Assembly (NCBI GenBank): GCA_902594235.1
Contig: CACJLJ010000001.1
Coordinates: forward strand, 372,001 to 436,000
Origin: an uncultured Pelagibacteraceae bacterium
GTDB taxonomy: Bacteria; Pseudomonadota; Alphaproteobacteria; Pelagibacterales; Pelagibacteraceae
DNA length: 64,000 bases
Direction: 5' to 3'
This document shows positions 42,262 to 51,740 of this stretch, in pieces. The position numbers and the translations under genes are program-made. The notes beneath the pieces are model-generated. The model searched no databases, was not told the origin of the DNA, and worked only from the letters and a program-made list of their open reading frames with translations. Position 1 is the stretch's first letter; each line of letters starts with the position of its first letter.

Positions 42262-42531
42262 ATGGATTATTTTAATCTAAAAAAATATAGATTAGTTGAG
42301 ACTGAGGATGTTTTTACAATTAAAAACAATAATACAACTATTGCTTTTTTAAGATACAATCAAAAGGGTGAAGTTGAATATATCTTTGTAAATCCGATAT
42401 TTAGAAAAAAAGGTATTGCTAAACATTTACTAAGATTAGTAAGAAACAAAACTGGAAAGAAAATAATTTTACAAAAGCCAATAAGTCCTTTGGGAAATAA
42501 ACTTTTAAAATCTTTAGAAAAATGGGATTAA
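42262..42531 (+). CDS. Small GNAT-family N-acetyltransferase
   Basis: At 89 residues, this is a minimal GNAT domain. Strand-rich TTIAFLRYNQKGEVEYIFVNPIFR leads into the acetyl-CoA loop RKKGIAKHLLRLV, the R-x-x-G-I/A motif A of the family. The length is that of YjdJ-type single-domain acetyltransferases. It overlaps the next gene by 10 bases. Substrate is unknown. Confidence 0.7.
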   Translation: MDYFNLKKYRLVETEDVFTIKNNNTTIAFLRYNQKGEVEYIFVNPIFRKKGIAKHLLRLVRNKTGKKIILQKPISPLGNKLLKSLEKWD

Positions 42532-43091
42532 GAAAAAATATTAAAACTCGTATTAAAGCTGGTATTAGGAAAAATAAACAATTAATTAATAAGAACTTAG
42601 ATGCTTTTTTTGATTGGATAAAAGGAGCTGAATTAGTTGAACTTAAAGAATGTAATACCCAAGATGATCCTGTAAGGCCTGAATTAGATAATATTTTTAG
42701 AAGAAGTTATGGAAGAAAGATATATGGCGTCAAATATATGGGAGAAATTCATGCTGTAATGTGTTTTGCCTATACAAATGAAATTCCAAAAGATGTAGAT
42801 GAATTAGATAAATTTAGTCACGATGCTTTTCTACAAAGTGCTCAAAGAGATCAAAAAGTTGGAAAAATTGCGATAGCTTATACTGTATGGTCAAAAAAAA
42901 AAGGTGGAGGTAAATTAATAGTTAAAGAGGTCTTTAAAAAAATTAAAAAATCAAATCACTTGAATAGATTGGTTACTCTGTCACCTTTAACTGAAATGGC
43001 TACTAAATTTCATTCTAGGAATGGTGCAAAACTTTTACGAATTAATGAAACAACTCAAAATTTTGAGTATCAAGTTGAAAAAAAGAAATAA
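42522..43091 (+). CDS. GNAT-like protein, unknown substrate
   Basis: This 189-residue protein has a strongly basic N-terminus (about 30 residues, many Lys and Arg) and an acetyltransferase-like C-terminal half. VGKIAIAYTVWSKKKGGGKLIVKEVFKKIK resembles the central GNAT strands and loop. LVTLSPLTEMATKFHSRNGAKLL matches the sequence in which a distant GNAT family ends. No clear R-x-x-G-x-G is present; KKKGGGK may substitute for it. It overlaps the small GNAT gene by 10 bases, so two acetyltransferase-like genes may be coupled. It precedes the allantoin genes by 35 bases. Confidence 0.5.
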   Translation: MGLRKNIKTRIKAGIRKNKQLINKNLDAFFDWIKGAELVELKECNTQDDPVRPELDNIFRRSYGRKIYGVKYMGEIHAVMCFAYTNEIPKDVDELDKFSHDAFLQSAQRDQKVGKIAIAYTVWSKKKGGGKLIVKEVFKKIKKSNHLNRLVTLSPLTEMATKFHSRNGAKLLRINETTQNFEYQVEKKK

Positions 43092-43126
43092 CTAAATTTA
43101 AATTATAAATAGTGATACAATCTATA

Positions 43127-44026
43127 ATGCCAAAAAAAAATATTAGAAATTTCAGAGGCTATGGAGCTAAAGGAAAAAAAATTACTTGGCCGAATAATGC
43201 AAAATTAGCACTTCAAATTGTTTTAAATTATGAAGAAGGTGGTGAGAATTGTATTTTAAATGGAGATAAATATTCTGAAACTTTTTTATCGGAAATTATT
43301 GGTGCCAAAGCAATAAAAGGAAGGCATATAAGCATGGAGTCTATTTATGAGTATGGATCTAGAGTTGGTTTTTGGAGATTAGATAAGTTATTTAAAGAAA
43401 AAAAAATTCCTGTAACTATTTTTGGTGTTGGTCTAGCGTTAAAACAAAACCCTGAAGTTTGTGAGGCGATAAAAAAAGGAAATTATGAGATTGCTGCTCA
43501 TGGTTATAGATGGATTGATTATCAAAATATAAAAAAATCTGTTGAAAAAAAACATATGAAGCAAGCGATCAATATAATTAAAGAAATTTTTGGTTCAAGA
43601 CCATTAGGTTGGTACACTGGTCGATGCAGCCCAAACACTAGAGATTTAGTTTTTGATGATGGAAATTTTATGTATGATAGTGACTCATATAGTGATGATT
43701 TACCTTATTGGGAATATAGAGGTAAAAAAAAACAACTTATCATCCCTTATACTTTAGATAATAATGATATGAGATTTGCTACGAACCAAGGATTTAACAC
43801 TGGTGATCATTTTTATAATTATTTAAAAGATAGTTTTGATGCTTTATACGAAGAGGGTAAAACAAATCCTAAAATGATGTCAGTTGGTTTACACTGTAGA
43901 TTAATTGGTAGACCAGGTAGAATTCAATCTTTAAAAAAATTTTTAGATTATGTTTTAAAGTTTGATGATGTTTGGATTTGTAAAAGAATTGATATAGCCA
44001 AGCATTGGTTTGAAAATTACTCATAA
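43127..44026 (+). CDS. puuE: PuuE-type allantoinase (polysaccharide deacetylase fold)
   Basis: The protein is 299 residues from ATG 43127; an in-frame GTG 15 bases upstream is less likely. FRGYGAKGKKITWPNNAKLALQIVLNYEEGGE opens the PuuE family. AAHGYRWIDYQ carries the metal-binding His, and GWYTGRCSPNT followed by DSDSYSDDLPYW forms the active site. SVGLHCRLIGRPGR closes it. It opens the hydantoin ring of allantoin to allantoate without the classical zinc amidohydrolase fold. Allantoicase follows 1 base later. Confidence 0.9.
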   Translation: MPKKNIRNFRGYGAKGKKITWPNNAKLALQIVLNYEEGGENCILNGDKYSETFLSEIIGAKAIKGRHISMESIYEYGSRVGFWRLDKLFKEKKIPVTIFGVGLALKQNPEVCEAIKKGNYEIAAHGYRWIDYQNIKKSVEKKHMKQAINIIKEIFGSRPLGWYTGRCSPNTRDLVFDDGNFMYDSDSYSDDLPYWEYRGKKKQLIIPYTLDNNDMRFATNQGFNTGDHFYNYLKDSFDALYEEGKTNPKMMSVGLHCRLIGRPGRIQSLKKFLDYVLKFDDVWICKRIDIAKHWFENYS

Positions 44027-44027
44027 T

Positions 44028-45011
44028 ATGAAAGAGAAAATAATATTTACTAATGGATTAATTGATTTGGCACAACCAAGATTAGGTACCAAAGTTATTT
44101 ATAAAACTGATGATTTTTTTGCATCAGCTAATAGGATTATTAGTCCAACTATTCCTGTATTTAAAGAAGGTGTATTTGATAAACATGGAAAATGGATGGA
44201 TGGATGGGAGTCTAGAAGAAAAAGAACTTCTGGACATGATTACATTATTTTAAAACTTGGTAAGCCAGGAAAAATTTCTAAAATTGATGTGGACACATCC
44301 CATTTTAATGGCAATCAACCTTCAATGGTCTCAATTGATGGAGCTAATTCTAATTCAAATAAAACCAAGCAATTTAAATGGATTTCAATTCTTTCAAAAA
44401 AAAAAGTTAAAGCCAATTCACATCATTTTTTTTCAATAAAAAATAATAAAGTATTTACTCACATTAAATTTAACATTTTTCCTGATGGTGGTGTTGCTAG
44501 ATTGAGATTATATGGATCCATTGCAAAATCAAAAGCATTTAAGAACAAAAAAATTAATCTTGCTTCATTATTAGATGGAGCCTCAGTAATTGCTTGCAAC
44601 AATGAACATTTTGGAAAAGCTGAGAATGTTTTAGCTCCCGGTAAAGCAAAGAATATGGGTGACGGCTGGGAGACTAGAAGACGAAGAGGTAAGGGAAATG
44701 ATTGGTTAATTCTGAATTCTATTGATGGAAAATCTATTGATAAAATTGAAATTTCAACTCATCATTTTAAAGGGAATTATCCTAGCCACTGTTCTTTACA
44801 AGCTGCTTATTTACCATCTAAAAGTTCTAAACAAATTGTAAACTCCTCAAATAAATGGAAGTATTTATTAAAGAATACAAAATTATCAGCTAATAAAACT
44901 CATAAATTTAAAAATTCTTTAATGAAAAAAGAAAAAATTAATTATATTAAAATAAATATTTTTCCTGATGGAGGAATTTCAAGATTCAAAATTTTTGGAA
45001 AAAAAATATGA
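44028..45011 (+). CDS. alc: Allantoicase
   Basis: The protein is 327 residues from the ATG at 44028; an upstream in-frame TTG at 44010 would overlap puuE. Two homologous jelly-roll halves each carry a WESRRKR/WETRRRR motif and a KFNIFPDGG / KINIFPDGGISR motif, the allantoicase repeat signature. It hydrolyses allantoate to (S)-ureidoglycolate and urea. It overlaps the ureidoglycolate lyase gene by 4 bases (ATGA), so all three steps are made together. Confidence 0.93.
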   Translation: MKEKIIFTNGLIDLAQPRLGTKVIYKTDDFFASANRIISPTIPVFKEGVFDKHGKWMDGWESRRKRTSGHDYIILKLGKPGKISKIDVDTSHFNGNQPSMVSIDGANSNSNKTKQFKWISILSKKKVKANSHHFFSIKNNKVFTHIKFNIFPDGGVARLRLYGSIAKSKAFKNKKINLASLLDGASVIACNNEHFGKAENVLAPGKAKNMGDGWETRRRRGKGNDWLILNSIDGKSIDKIEISTHHFKGNYPSHCSLQAAYLPSKSSKQIVNSSNKWKYLLKNTKLSANKTHKFKNSLMKKEKINYIKINIFPDGGISRFKIFGKKI

Positions 45012-45511
45012 AAAATTCTACAATCAAACCAAAATTAATTACAAAAGAAAATTTTAAAAAATTCGGTGACATGATATCTACTGAAGATATTAAGCCTTTA
45101 GAAATAAATAACGGTTTTGCAAAAAGATATGATGGCATAGCAAATCTTGACACAAAAAAAGATAATGGAGAGTCAACAATTTGCATTTTCTCAGCCTTGA
45201 AAAGATCATTTCCAATGAAGATTGATATGATGGAAAAACATCCATTAGGAAGTCAGGCTTTTATTCCAATGAAAGAAACTGTTTTTTTATCTTTTGTAGC
45301 ACCAGAGGGTGAAAAACCTGATTTAACAAGAGTTGAGGCATTTATAATACCAAAAGGCATAGGAGTTAATTACAATCCTGGCATCTGGCACTTTCCATTG
45401 ATATCCACTGAAGACATGAATTTCTTAGTTGTAGATAGAAAAGGTGAAGGTGATAATCTTATAATTCATGATTTAAAAGGAGAAAATATAAGTATTGATT
45501 TTCAAATTTAA
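45008..45511 (+). CDS. allA: Ureidoglycolate lyase
   Basis: This 167-residue cupin-like enzyme splits ureidoglycolate into glyoxylate and urea. FKKFGDMI near the start, ICIFSALKRSFPMKIDMMEKHPLGSQAFIPM, and IPKGIGVNYNPGIWHFPL match AllA, including the conserved His and Gln positions of the sheet. Glyoxylate so formed meets the isocitrate lyase pathway encoded at 39 kb. No urease genes are seen in this window, so the fate of urea is not shown. The ribokinase gene begins in a one-base overlap (TAATG). Confidence 0.9.
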   Translation: MKNSTIKPKLITKENFKKFGDMISTEDIKPLEINNGFAKRYDGIANLDTKKDNGESTICIFSALKRSFPMKIDMMEKHPLGSQAFIPMKETVFLSFVAPEGEKPDLTRVEAFIIPKGIGVNYNPGIWHFPLISTEDMNFLVVDRKGEGDNLIIHDLKGENISIDFQI

Positions 45512-46416
45512 TGAGTGAACTTACTATTCTTGGAATATTTGTAGCAGATATAAGTTTTTCGGGAGATAAAATTCCAACAATTGGTGAAACTATTTTAGGT
45601 GATAATTATAATATTGGTCCAGGTGGAAAAGGATGTAATCAAGCAATAGCTATTTCAAGACTAGGTGGAAAAGTAAACTTTATTTCAAAATTAGGTAATG
45701 ATGAGTATGGAAAACTTGCTATTAATGAACTTAAAAAAGATAATATTGATACATCTAATATCATTATTTCAGATAAACATAAAACTGGCGTTGCTGGAAT
45801 ACATGTTGATAGAAATACAGGTAAAAATTCGATAACAGTAGTTAGAGGAGCCCCTTCAAGTTTAACTATAAACGAAATTAATAGTGATTTAATTGCACAA
45901 TCAAAAATATTTCTTACTCAATTAGAAGTACCGCTAGATGTGACATTACACTGTTTAAAAATAGCCAAAAAAAATGGTTTGATAAATATTTTAAATCCAG
46001 CCCCAGCATGTGAATTAAGTAGAGATTTTTTTGAATTAGTTGATTATTTTACACCTAATGAAACTGAAGCAGAGTTTTATACATCGGTAAAAATTTCTGA
46101 TGAAAACGATGCAAGAAAAAGTGCCAATGAGCTCATAAAAATGGGAATTAAAAATGTAATAATTACATTGGGGGAAAAAGGAGTATTTTATTCAAATGGT
46201 AAAGATGAAATTTATATTAAAGCTAGAAAAGTTAAAGTAATCGATACCACTGGCGCAGGAGATGCATTTAATGGGGGATTTTCATTAGCATTACTTAAAG
46301 GAAAAAAAATAAAAGATTGTTTAGAGTTGGCTAATACTGTTGCGGGTTTATCTACAACAAAGTTGGGAGCAGGTGGCTCAATGCCAACTTTAAATGAAAT
46401 TGATATGAAAATTTAA
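45511..46416 (+). CDS. rbsK: PfkB-family carbohydrate kinase, ribokinase-like
   Basis: This 301-residue kinase has GPGGKGCNQAIAISRLGG, the ribokinase sugar-binding block, and DTTGAGDAFNGGF, the PfkB signature 2 with the catalytic Asp. LNPAPA and FTPNETEAE are also ribokinase-like. It phosphorylates ribose or a related sugar. It is translationally coupled to allA, so ribose from purine nucleoside breakdown would be a natural substrate beside allantoin (a purine product). That link is inference. A strong bidirectional terminator follows. Confidence 0.85.
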   Translation: MSELTILGIFVADISFSGDKIPTIGETILGDNYNIGPGGKGCNQAIAISRLGGKVNFISKLGNDEYGKLAINELKKDNIDTSNIIISDKHKTGVAGIHVDRNTGKNSITVVRGAPSSLTINEINSDLIAQSKIFLTQLEVPLDVTLHCLKIAKKNGLINILNPAPACELSRDFFELVDYFTPNETEAEFYTSVKISDENDARKSANELIKMGIKNVIITLGEKGVFYSNGKDEIYIKARKVKVIDTTGAGDAFNGGFSLALLKGKKIKDCLELANTVAGLSTTKLGAGGSMPTLNEIDMKI

Positions 46417-46417
46417 A

Positions 46418-46452
46418 AAAAAAGCCCGGCAAAATAAATCGCCGGACTTTTT
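46418..46452. terminator. Bidirectional terminator between rbsK and the NCS1 permease
   Basis: AAAAAGCCCGGC (46419-46430) pairs with GCCGGACTTTTT (46441-46452) around a 10-base loop, with one mismatched pair. A-tract and T-tract lie on opposite sides, so it can terminate both convergent transcripts. Confidence 0.85.
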
Positions 46453-46468
46453 AGTTATTAACTAATAG

Positions 46469-47920
46469 TTATTTTTTTGAAGAGATAGCTAAATGAATTA
46501 GAGCACCTAATGACGCTCCAATTATCCAAGCATAACCTCCACCACCACCAAGGTTAGCGAAAAAGTCATCTAATCCTAAAAATAAAATATTTGGCCAAAC
46601 AGTTCCAACTGCAATGTAACCTGATAAAACCCAAGCTATCATTCCTTTTCCATTGAAACCACCATTGTAATGGTATCTGCCATTTGGTTTGTCACTAAAT
46701 AAATCATCAACATCAATTTTTTGCTTTTTGATTATATAGTAATCAGTAATCATTATACCAAATACTGGAGCTAAAATCGCACCAAGAGTGTTCACGAATG
46801 GAAATAATCCCATTTGAGTGATAACTGCAACCCACATACCACCAATTACAAAACCAAAAGCAGCAGTGATTAAACCACCAATTCTAAAATTGATTTTACT
46901 TGGTATTAAGTTTGCTAAGTCATAAGCAGGTGGAATAAAGTTAGCCACCATATTAATCCCAACTGTAGCTGCAAAGAATGCAAATGCTGCAACAATAGTT
47001 AAAACTATGTTATCTACTTTTGCAACCATATCAGTTGGACTAGCTACGTATTCTCCAAAAATAGCAATTGTTCCACCAGTAATCATTAAAGTGATGAATG
47101 AGAAGAAAACTACATTACCTACTAATCCCCATAGGTTACCTTTTTTCATTTCATCTTCATTTTTTACAAATCTTGCAAAATCACCAAAGTTAATTACTAC
47201 TGCAGCAAAGTATCCAACCATAATTGAAAACACTGCTAAGAATGCTCCAAATGAACCTAAGCCTTCAAATCCACCTGAACGCGCTCCACCAGAAAATATT
47301 TCACCCACTTCTGATAAAAGATTTCCTCCAGCTTTAAACCAGATTACTATCATTAATAAAACCATAACAATGTAAACTGCTGGGCCTGCAAAGTTTAAGA
47401 ATTTTTTTACAAGATCTATACCTTGCCAAAATAAGTAAACTTGGAAACCTGATACAAATATAAATGACACCCACATAACACCTGTCATTCCTAAAAACAT
47501 CTCGGTTCCTGGGTTTCCAGTAATACCAGTTATTAGAAGCGCGACAGCTGTTGATGCAGCATAAGTTTGTGCCCCATACCAGAACATTGCTACAAGTCCT
47601 CTTGCCATTGCAGGAAAGTTTGCACCAAATACACCCATGCTTACTCGCGCAAAGACCGGATATGGTATCCCATGTTTAACACTGGGTTTTCCTGATAAAT
47701 TTACTAACCACATGATAAAAAAGCCTGCAAGTATTAAAGCTAAAAATACTGCCCAACCATTTAATCCTGAAGCTAGGAATAGTGATGCTGCCAAAGTGTA
47801 TCCAAATAAACTTTGAACATCGTTTGCCCATACATTGAAGATTTCAAACCAGCCCCAATTTTTTTTATTAGATGGAGTTGGCGCTAAATCTGCATTGTAG
47901 AGCGATTTTGATTTACTCAT
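46469..47920 (-). CDS. NCS1-family permease (allantoin/nucleobase/hydantoin type)
   Basis: This 483-residue membrane protein has about 12 helices. SLYNADLAPTPSNKKNWGWFEIFNVWANDVQS is the NCS1 N-terminal signature shared with PucI and Mhp1, and GIPYPVFARVSMGVFGAN follows. NCS1 carriers import allantoin, hydantoins, cytosine or uracil, usually with sodium. Convergent placement beside allantoinase, allantoicase and ureidoglycolate lyase makes allantoin the favoured substrate. It is not in the same transcript, so regulation may differ. Confidence 0.85.
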   Translation of the reverse strand: MSKSKSLYNADLAPTPSNKKNWGWFEIFNVWANDVQSLFGYTLAASLFLASGLNGWAVFLALILAGFFIMWLVNLSGKPSVKHGIPYPVFARVSMGVFGANFPAMARGLVAMFWYGAQTYAASTAVALLITGITGNPGTEMFLGMTGVMWVSFIFVSGFQVYLFWQGIDLVKKFLNFAGPAVYIVMVLLMIVIWFKAGGNLLSEVGEIFSGGARSGGFEGLGSFGAFLAVFSIMVGYFAAVVINFGDFARFVKNEDEMKKGNLWGLVGNVVFFSFITLMITGGTIAIFGEYVASPTDMVAKVDNIVLTIVAAFAFFAATVGINMVANFIPPAYDLANLIPSKINFRIGGLITAAFGFVIGGMWVAVITQMGLFPFVNTLGAILAPVFGIMITDYYIIKKQKIDVDDLFSDKPNGRYHYNGGFNGKGMIAWVLSGYIAVGTVWPNILFLGLDDFFANLGGGGGYAWIIGASLGALIHLAISSKK

Positions 47921-48024
47921 ATTTACTCTCTCTCTGTTGATTCAACTTTTAGACGGTATTTGAATAAGCTTTCAATGTATCTAGTATGATAGTTCATAAT
48001 GGGCTATATTTTTCAACGTTTACA

Positions 48025-48585
48025 ATGAAAATAAAATTTAAAAAATTGTTTATTATAATTCTGCTAAGTTTTACCTCTTTTACAATTCTTAATGCTAATG
48101 AGAGAAATACTGAGCTGAATAAGTTATTCAAAGATTTAAAAATTAAAAAAGCTCCTTTATCATTGGAAATCGAAGAAAAAATTTGGAAAATATGGAGCAC
48201 CCACCCTTATGACCAAAAGTTGACCTTAATGTTATCAAGAGGTTTAGAATTAATGAATAAAGAAAAATTTGATCAAGCGATAGATATTTTTACTAAAATT
48301 ATAAAATTAGATTCTAATTGGGCAGAGGCTTGGAATAAACGTGCAACTGTTTTATTTTTGATTGGTGAATTTAAAAAGTCACAGGATGATATTGATAAAG
48401 TTTTAGAACTAGAAAAAAGACATTTTGGAGCTCTAGCGGGACAAGGATTAGTTAATATACATTTAAGAAATTATGAAAAAGCAATTAGAAGCTATCAACG
48501 AGCACTAGAAATTTATCCCTCTATGCAATCACCAACAATAATGATCAAAGAAATAGAAGCATTAATTAAGGAAGATCTAATCTAA
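48025..48585 (+). CDS. Exported TPR protein
   Basis: I start at ATG 48025, where a Sec signal peptide begins (MKIKFKKLFIIILLS, cleavage near NANE); an upstream ATG at 47986 would add 13 residues before it. The mature protein carries two to three TPR units, with WNKRATVLFLIGEFKKSQDDIDKVLEL and VNIHLRNYEKAIRSYQRALEIYP the clearest. It is a protein-interaction scaffold in the periplasm. It precedes the TRAP transporter genes by 55 bases on the same strand. Function unknown. Confidence 0.7.
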   Translation: MKIKFKKLFIIILLSFTSFTILNANERNTELNKLFKDLKIKKAPLSLEIEEKIWKIWSTHPYDQKLTLMLSRGLELMNKEKFDQAIDIFTKIIKLDSNWAEAWNKRATVLFLIGEFKKSQDDIDKVLELEKRHFGALAGQGLVNIHLRNYEKAIRSYQRALEIYPSMQSPTIMIKEIEALIKEDLI

Positions 48586-48640
48586 TTTAAATTTGTAAGA
48601 TTTTTTTAATTGTTTTATAAACTATCGAATAAATAATTAT

Positions 48641-49150
48641 ATGCCTAAATTTATATCTGCATACGTAAGATTTATTGACAATACTTGTGAAAAGGTTGGT
48701 AGGTTTGTTATGTACTGGGTCTTTTTTATGATGTTTCTTCTTATTTTATCTTTTGTTACCAGAAACATAATTAATTTTCCTTTAATGTGGATAATAGAAA
48801 TGGCTCAGTTCACTATAACTGCATATTATCTTTTAGGTGGAGGCTATTCAATGCTTACAAATGACCATGTAAGAATGGATTTATTTTATGGAAAACTTTC
48901 AAAAAAAGGTAAAGCAAAAATGGATATATTTACAAGTGCCTTTTTAATTTTTTATTTAATAATATTATTTATCGGATCAATTACTAGTTTAATTTACACT
49001 ATTGAGACTAAACAAAAACTTTTTACAGCATGGGCTCCATATGTTTGGCCAATCAAAACTTTGATGCTTATAGGAATTTTATTAATGTTACTTCAAGCAT
49101 TCTCAACATTGTTTAAAGATATTGCTAACGTGAAAGAAGAGAATATTTAA
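48641..49150 (+). CDS. TRAP transporter small permease (DctQ)
   Basis: This 169-residue membrane protein has four helices with the DctQ topology. FPLMWIIEMAQFTITAYYLLGGGYSMLTNDHVRMDLFYGKLS contains the family block (E..Q..t...l..g..y....n.HVR.D). It assists the large permease DctM in sodium-driven uptake with a periplasmic receptor. The DctM gene follows after 2 bases and the receptor gene 130 bases further on. Confidence 0.88.
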   Translation: MPKFISAYVRFIDNTCEKVGRFVMYWVFFMMFLLILSFVTRNIINFPLMWIIEMAQFTITAYYLLGGGYSMLTNDHVRMDLFYGKLSKKGKAKMDIFTSAFLIFYLIILFIGSITSLIYTIETKQKLFTAWAPYVWPIKTLMLIGILLMLLQAFSTLFKDIANVKEENI

Positions 49151-49152
49151 TT

Positions 49153-50490
49153 ATGCTTGCACAATATTTGAGTTATGAATTTATCGCTCTATTTATGTTC
49201 ATTACAATGTTGGTAATGATGTTTACTGGACAAAGAGTTTTCGGTGCTATTGGTTTCGTCGCAGCTGCTTCAGCTTTATTAATATGGGGTGAAGGTTCTA
49301 TGGAAATGCCCTACACAGCAACTTGGAAACTTTTCAAATGGTATCCGATGCTTACTTTACCTTTGTTTATTTATATGGGTTTCATGATATCAGAGTCAGG
49401 CATTGCAAATGATCTTTATAAAATGTTTCATGTTTTATTTGGAGGAGTTAAAGGTGGTTTAGCAATAGGCACAATGTTTATGATGGTCGCAATTTCAGCA
49501 ATGAATGGATTAAGTGTTGCAGGTATGGCTATAGGCGCAACAATTGCCTTACCTGAAATGTTAAAAAGAAATTATGATAAACGGATGATAACAGGTGTTG
49601 TTCAGGCTGGAAGCTCACTTGGAATATTAATACCACCCAGTGTTGTTATGGTTTTATATGGTATGATTGCTCGACAACCAGTTAGCAAACTTTGGATGGC
49701 TGGAATTCTTCCTGGTATATTAATGGCTTCACTTTTTTTAATTTATATTTATTTAAGGTGTAAATTACAACCAGAGCTTGGCCCTCCTTTAAAAAAAGAA
49801 GAGAGAAGTTTAACTACCCTTGAAAAAATAAATTTATTAAAAGCTGGAATTATTCCCTTTTTAATTTTCTTCTTTATGACGGGTTTATTTTTAATGGGCA
49901 TTGCAAGTCTTGTTGAATGTTCAGCAGTAGGTGCTTTTTTGGCAACATTAGCAGCTATATATAAAAGAAGATTTAATAGAGTAGTTTTGGATAATACTCT
50001 CAAAAAGACCTTAGGTGTTTCTTGTATGTTTATGTGGATTATTTTGGCTGCTTTAACTTTTGGAGCTGTATTTGATGGTTTAGGAGCTGGCCGTGCAATC
50101 GAAACATTATTTATAGAAAAATGGAATTTAACCCCATGGGGTGTTTTAATAATGATGCAGCTTTCTTATATTTTAATGGGAATGTTTTTAGATGATACAG
50201 CGATGTTAGTTATAGTTGCTCCCTTGTATGTTCCATTAATAATTTCATTAGGTTTTGATCCTATTTGGTATGGAGTTTTGTATACGATTACTTGTCAAAT
50301 AGCTTATATGACCCCTCCATTTGGTTATAATTTATTTTTGATGAGAGCAATGGCTCCAAAGGAAATTAGTTTACAGGATATTTATAGATCTATTATACCT
50401 TTTGTCATTATTATGGTTATTGGTTTAGCGATTGTTATGGCTTTTCCTGAGATAGCAACATATTTGCCAGAAAAATATTTATCAAGATAA
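49153..50490 (+). CDS. TRAP transporter large permease (DctM)
   Basis: This 445-residue protein has about 12 helices. Family blocks are LFIYMGFMISESGIANDLYK, VAGMAIGATIALPEM, GSSLGILIPPSVVMVLYG and MQLSYILMGMFLDDTAMLVIVAPLY. Together with DctQ it forms the membrane channel of a TRAP system. A 130-base AT-rich gap separates it from the receptor gene, which has its own strong ribosome site. Confidence 0.92.
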   Translation: MLAQYLSYEFIALFMFITMLVMMFTGQRVFGAIGFVAAASALLIWGEGSMEMPYTATWKLFKWYPMLTLPLFIYMGFMISESGIANDLYKMFHVLFGGVKGGLAIGTMFMMVAISAMNGLSVAGMAIGATIALPEMLKRNYDKRMITGVVQAGSSLGILIPPSVVMVLYGMIARQPVSKLWMAGILPGILMASLFLIYIYLRCKLQPELGPPLKKEERSLTTLEKINLLKAGIIPFLIFFFMTGLFLMGIASLVECSAVGAFLATLAAIYKRRFNRVVLDNTLKKTLGVSCMFMWIILAALTFGAVFDGLGAGRAIETLFIEKWNLTPWGVLIMMQLSYILMGMFLDDTAMLVIVAPLYVPLIISLGFDPIWYGVLYTITCQIAYMTPPFGYNLFLMRAMAPKEISLQDIYRSIIPFVIIMVIGLAIVMAFPEIATYLPEKYLSR

Positions 50491-50620
50491 CATTCAACTA
50501 GAAGTTTAAATTAATTTCTTATTTTCTAAATTTATAATAAATTTAAATAGATAATTAAGTTTAATAAGAATTTATTTTATAATAAACTTTTCAATAATTA
50601 CTAAAACGAGAGGAGACCAA

Positions 50621-51697
50621 GTGAAAAAAGATAAAAAAATAATAACGAACAAAAGACGTTCGTTTATCAAAAAAGCAGGTTTACTAACGTTGGGTGCTGC
50701 AGGAGCTGCCACAATTAAAGCTCCATATGCATATTCTGCATCAAACCCTATTAAATGGAGATTACAGACTTATTCTGGGGCTCCACTTGGTGCACATGTT
50801 ATTAAGCCACAAATTGAAGCTTTCAACAAAGCTGCTTTTGGTGAAATGGAAATCGAGCTTTACTATGCTGATCAACTTGTTCCTACTGACGAATTGTTTA
50901 GAGCAATGCAAGCAGGAACTATTGATGCTGTTCAAAGTGATGATGCAACAATGGGCTCACCTGTAGATATACAGGTATTTGGAGGATACTTTCCTTTTGC
51001 AACTAGATACAGCTTAGATGTTCCGTCTTTATTTAAGTATTATGGCTTAAATGAAATTTGGGATGAAGCTTACAGTGAAGTAAAAGGGGTTCAATGGCTA
51101 AGTACAAGTGCGTGGGATCCATGTCATTTATTTACTGTTAATAAAAAAATAACTAAACTTTCTGACATGAAAGGACTACGTGTTTTTGGTGTTCCAACAG
51201 CAGGTAAGTTCTTAGCAAGATATGGGTTAATTCCTGTAATTGTACCATGGGATGATGTTGAAGTAGCTATGCAAACTGGTGAACTTGATGGTGTTTGTTG
51301 GTGTGGATTTACTGAAGCTTACGAAGTAGGCTGGGCAGATATTTGTAAATATGCACTTACTAATTCAGTAACAGGTGCATGGTTTGGTTCTTATTTTGCT
51401 AACCAAAAAAGTTGGGATAAATTAAGTCCAAAACTTCAAGCTCTTTACAGAATGTCAATTAACGACTCTCATTACTACAGACAAGTATGGTATTGGGGTG
51501 GTGAAGCTGATCTTCGAGTTAATGGTAAGAAAATGGAGTTAACAAGTCTACCAGCTAATGAGTGGAGTCAAGTTGTCAAAGACTCTGAACAATTCTGGGA
51601 TGAGACTTCTAAGATTAGTCCAAGAGCTAAAAAAGTTGTTGATGCATTTAAATTATATGCAGCAACAATGGAAAAAGCTGGATATCCTTACAGATAA
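50621..51697 (+). CDS. TRAP transporter substrate-binding protein (DctP), Tat-type signal
   Basis: This 358-residue precursor starts at GTG 50621 with GAGGAG 7 bases upstream. The N-terminus NKRRSFIKKAGLLTLGAAGAA is a twin-arginine signal (RRSFIKK), so the receptor is exported folded. The mature part has IKWRLQTYSG, ADQLVPTDELFRAMQAGTIDAV and GLRVFGVPTAGKFLARYG-like blocks of the DctP fold. Ligand is unknown; relatives in the Tat-exported branch bind keto acids, lactate or mannitol-like compounds. A terminator hairpin follows. Confidence 0.88.
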   Translation: MKKDKKIITNKRRSFIKKAGLLTLGAAGAATIKAPYAYSASNPIKWRLQTYSGAPLGAHVIKPQIEAFNKAAFGEMEIELYYADQLVPTDELFRAMQAGTIDAVQSDDATMGSPVDIQVFGGYFPFATRYSLDVPSLFKYYGLNEIWDEAYSEVKGVQWLSTSAWDPCHLFTVNKKITKLSDMKGLRVFGVPTAGKFLARYGLIPVIVPWDDVEVAMQTGELDGVCWCGFTEAYEVGWADICKYALTNSVTGAWFGSYFANQKSWDKLSPKLQALYRMSINDSHYYRQVWYWGGEADLRVNGKKMELTSLPANEWSQVVKDSEQFWDETSKISPRAKKVVDAFKLYAATMEKAGYPYR

Positions 51698-51707
51698 TAA
51701 TTTAACT

Positions 51708-51733
51708 TAAGGCGCCTTTCATTAGGCGCCTTA
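51708..51733. terminator. Hairpin between dctP and the convergent SDR gene
   Basis: TAAGGCGCC (51708-51716) pairs perfectly with GGCGCCTTA (51725-51733) around an eight-base loop. The GGCGCC core is very GC-rich for this genome. T tracts are short, so it may be a weak bidirectional terminator or a stability hairpin. Confidence 0.7.
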
Positions 51734-51740
51734 TTGAATT

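Noticed and set aside
47986..48024. Upstream start for the TPR protein
   Set aside because: The signal peptide clearly begins at the second ATG (48025).
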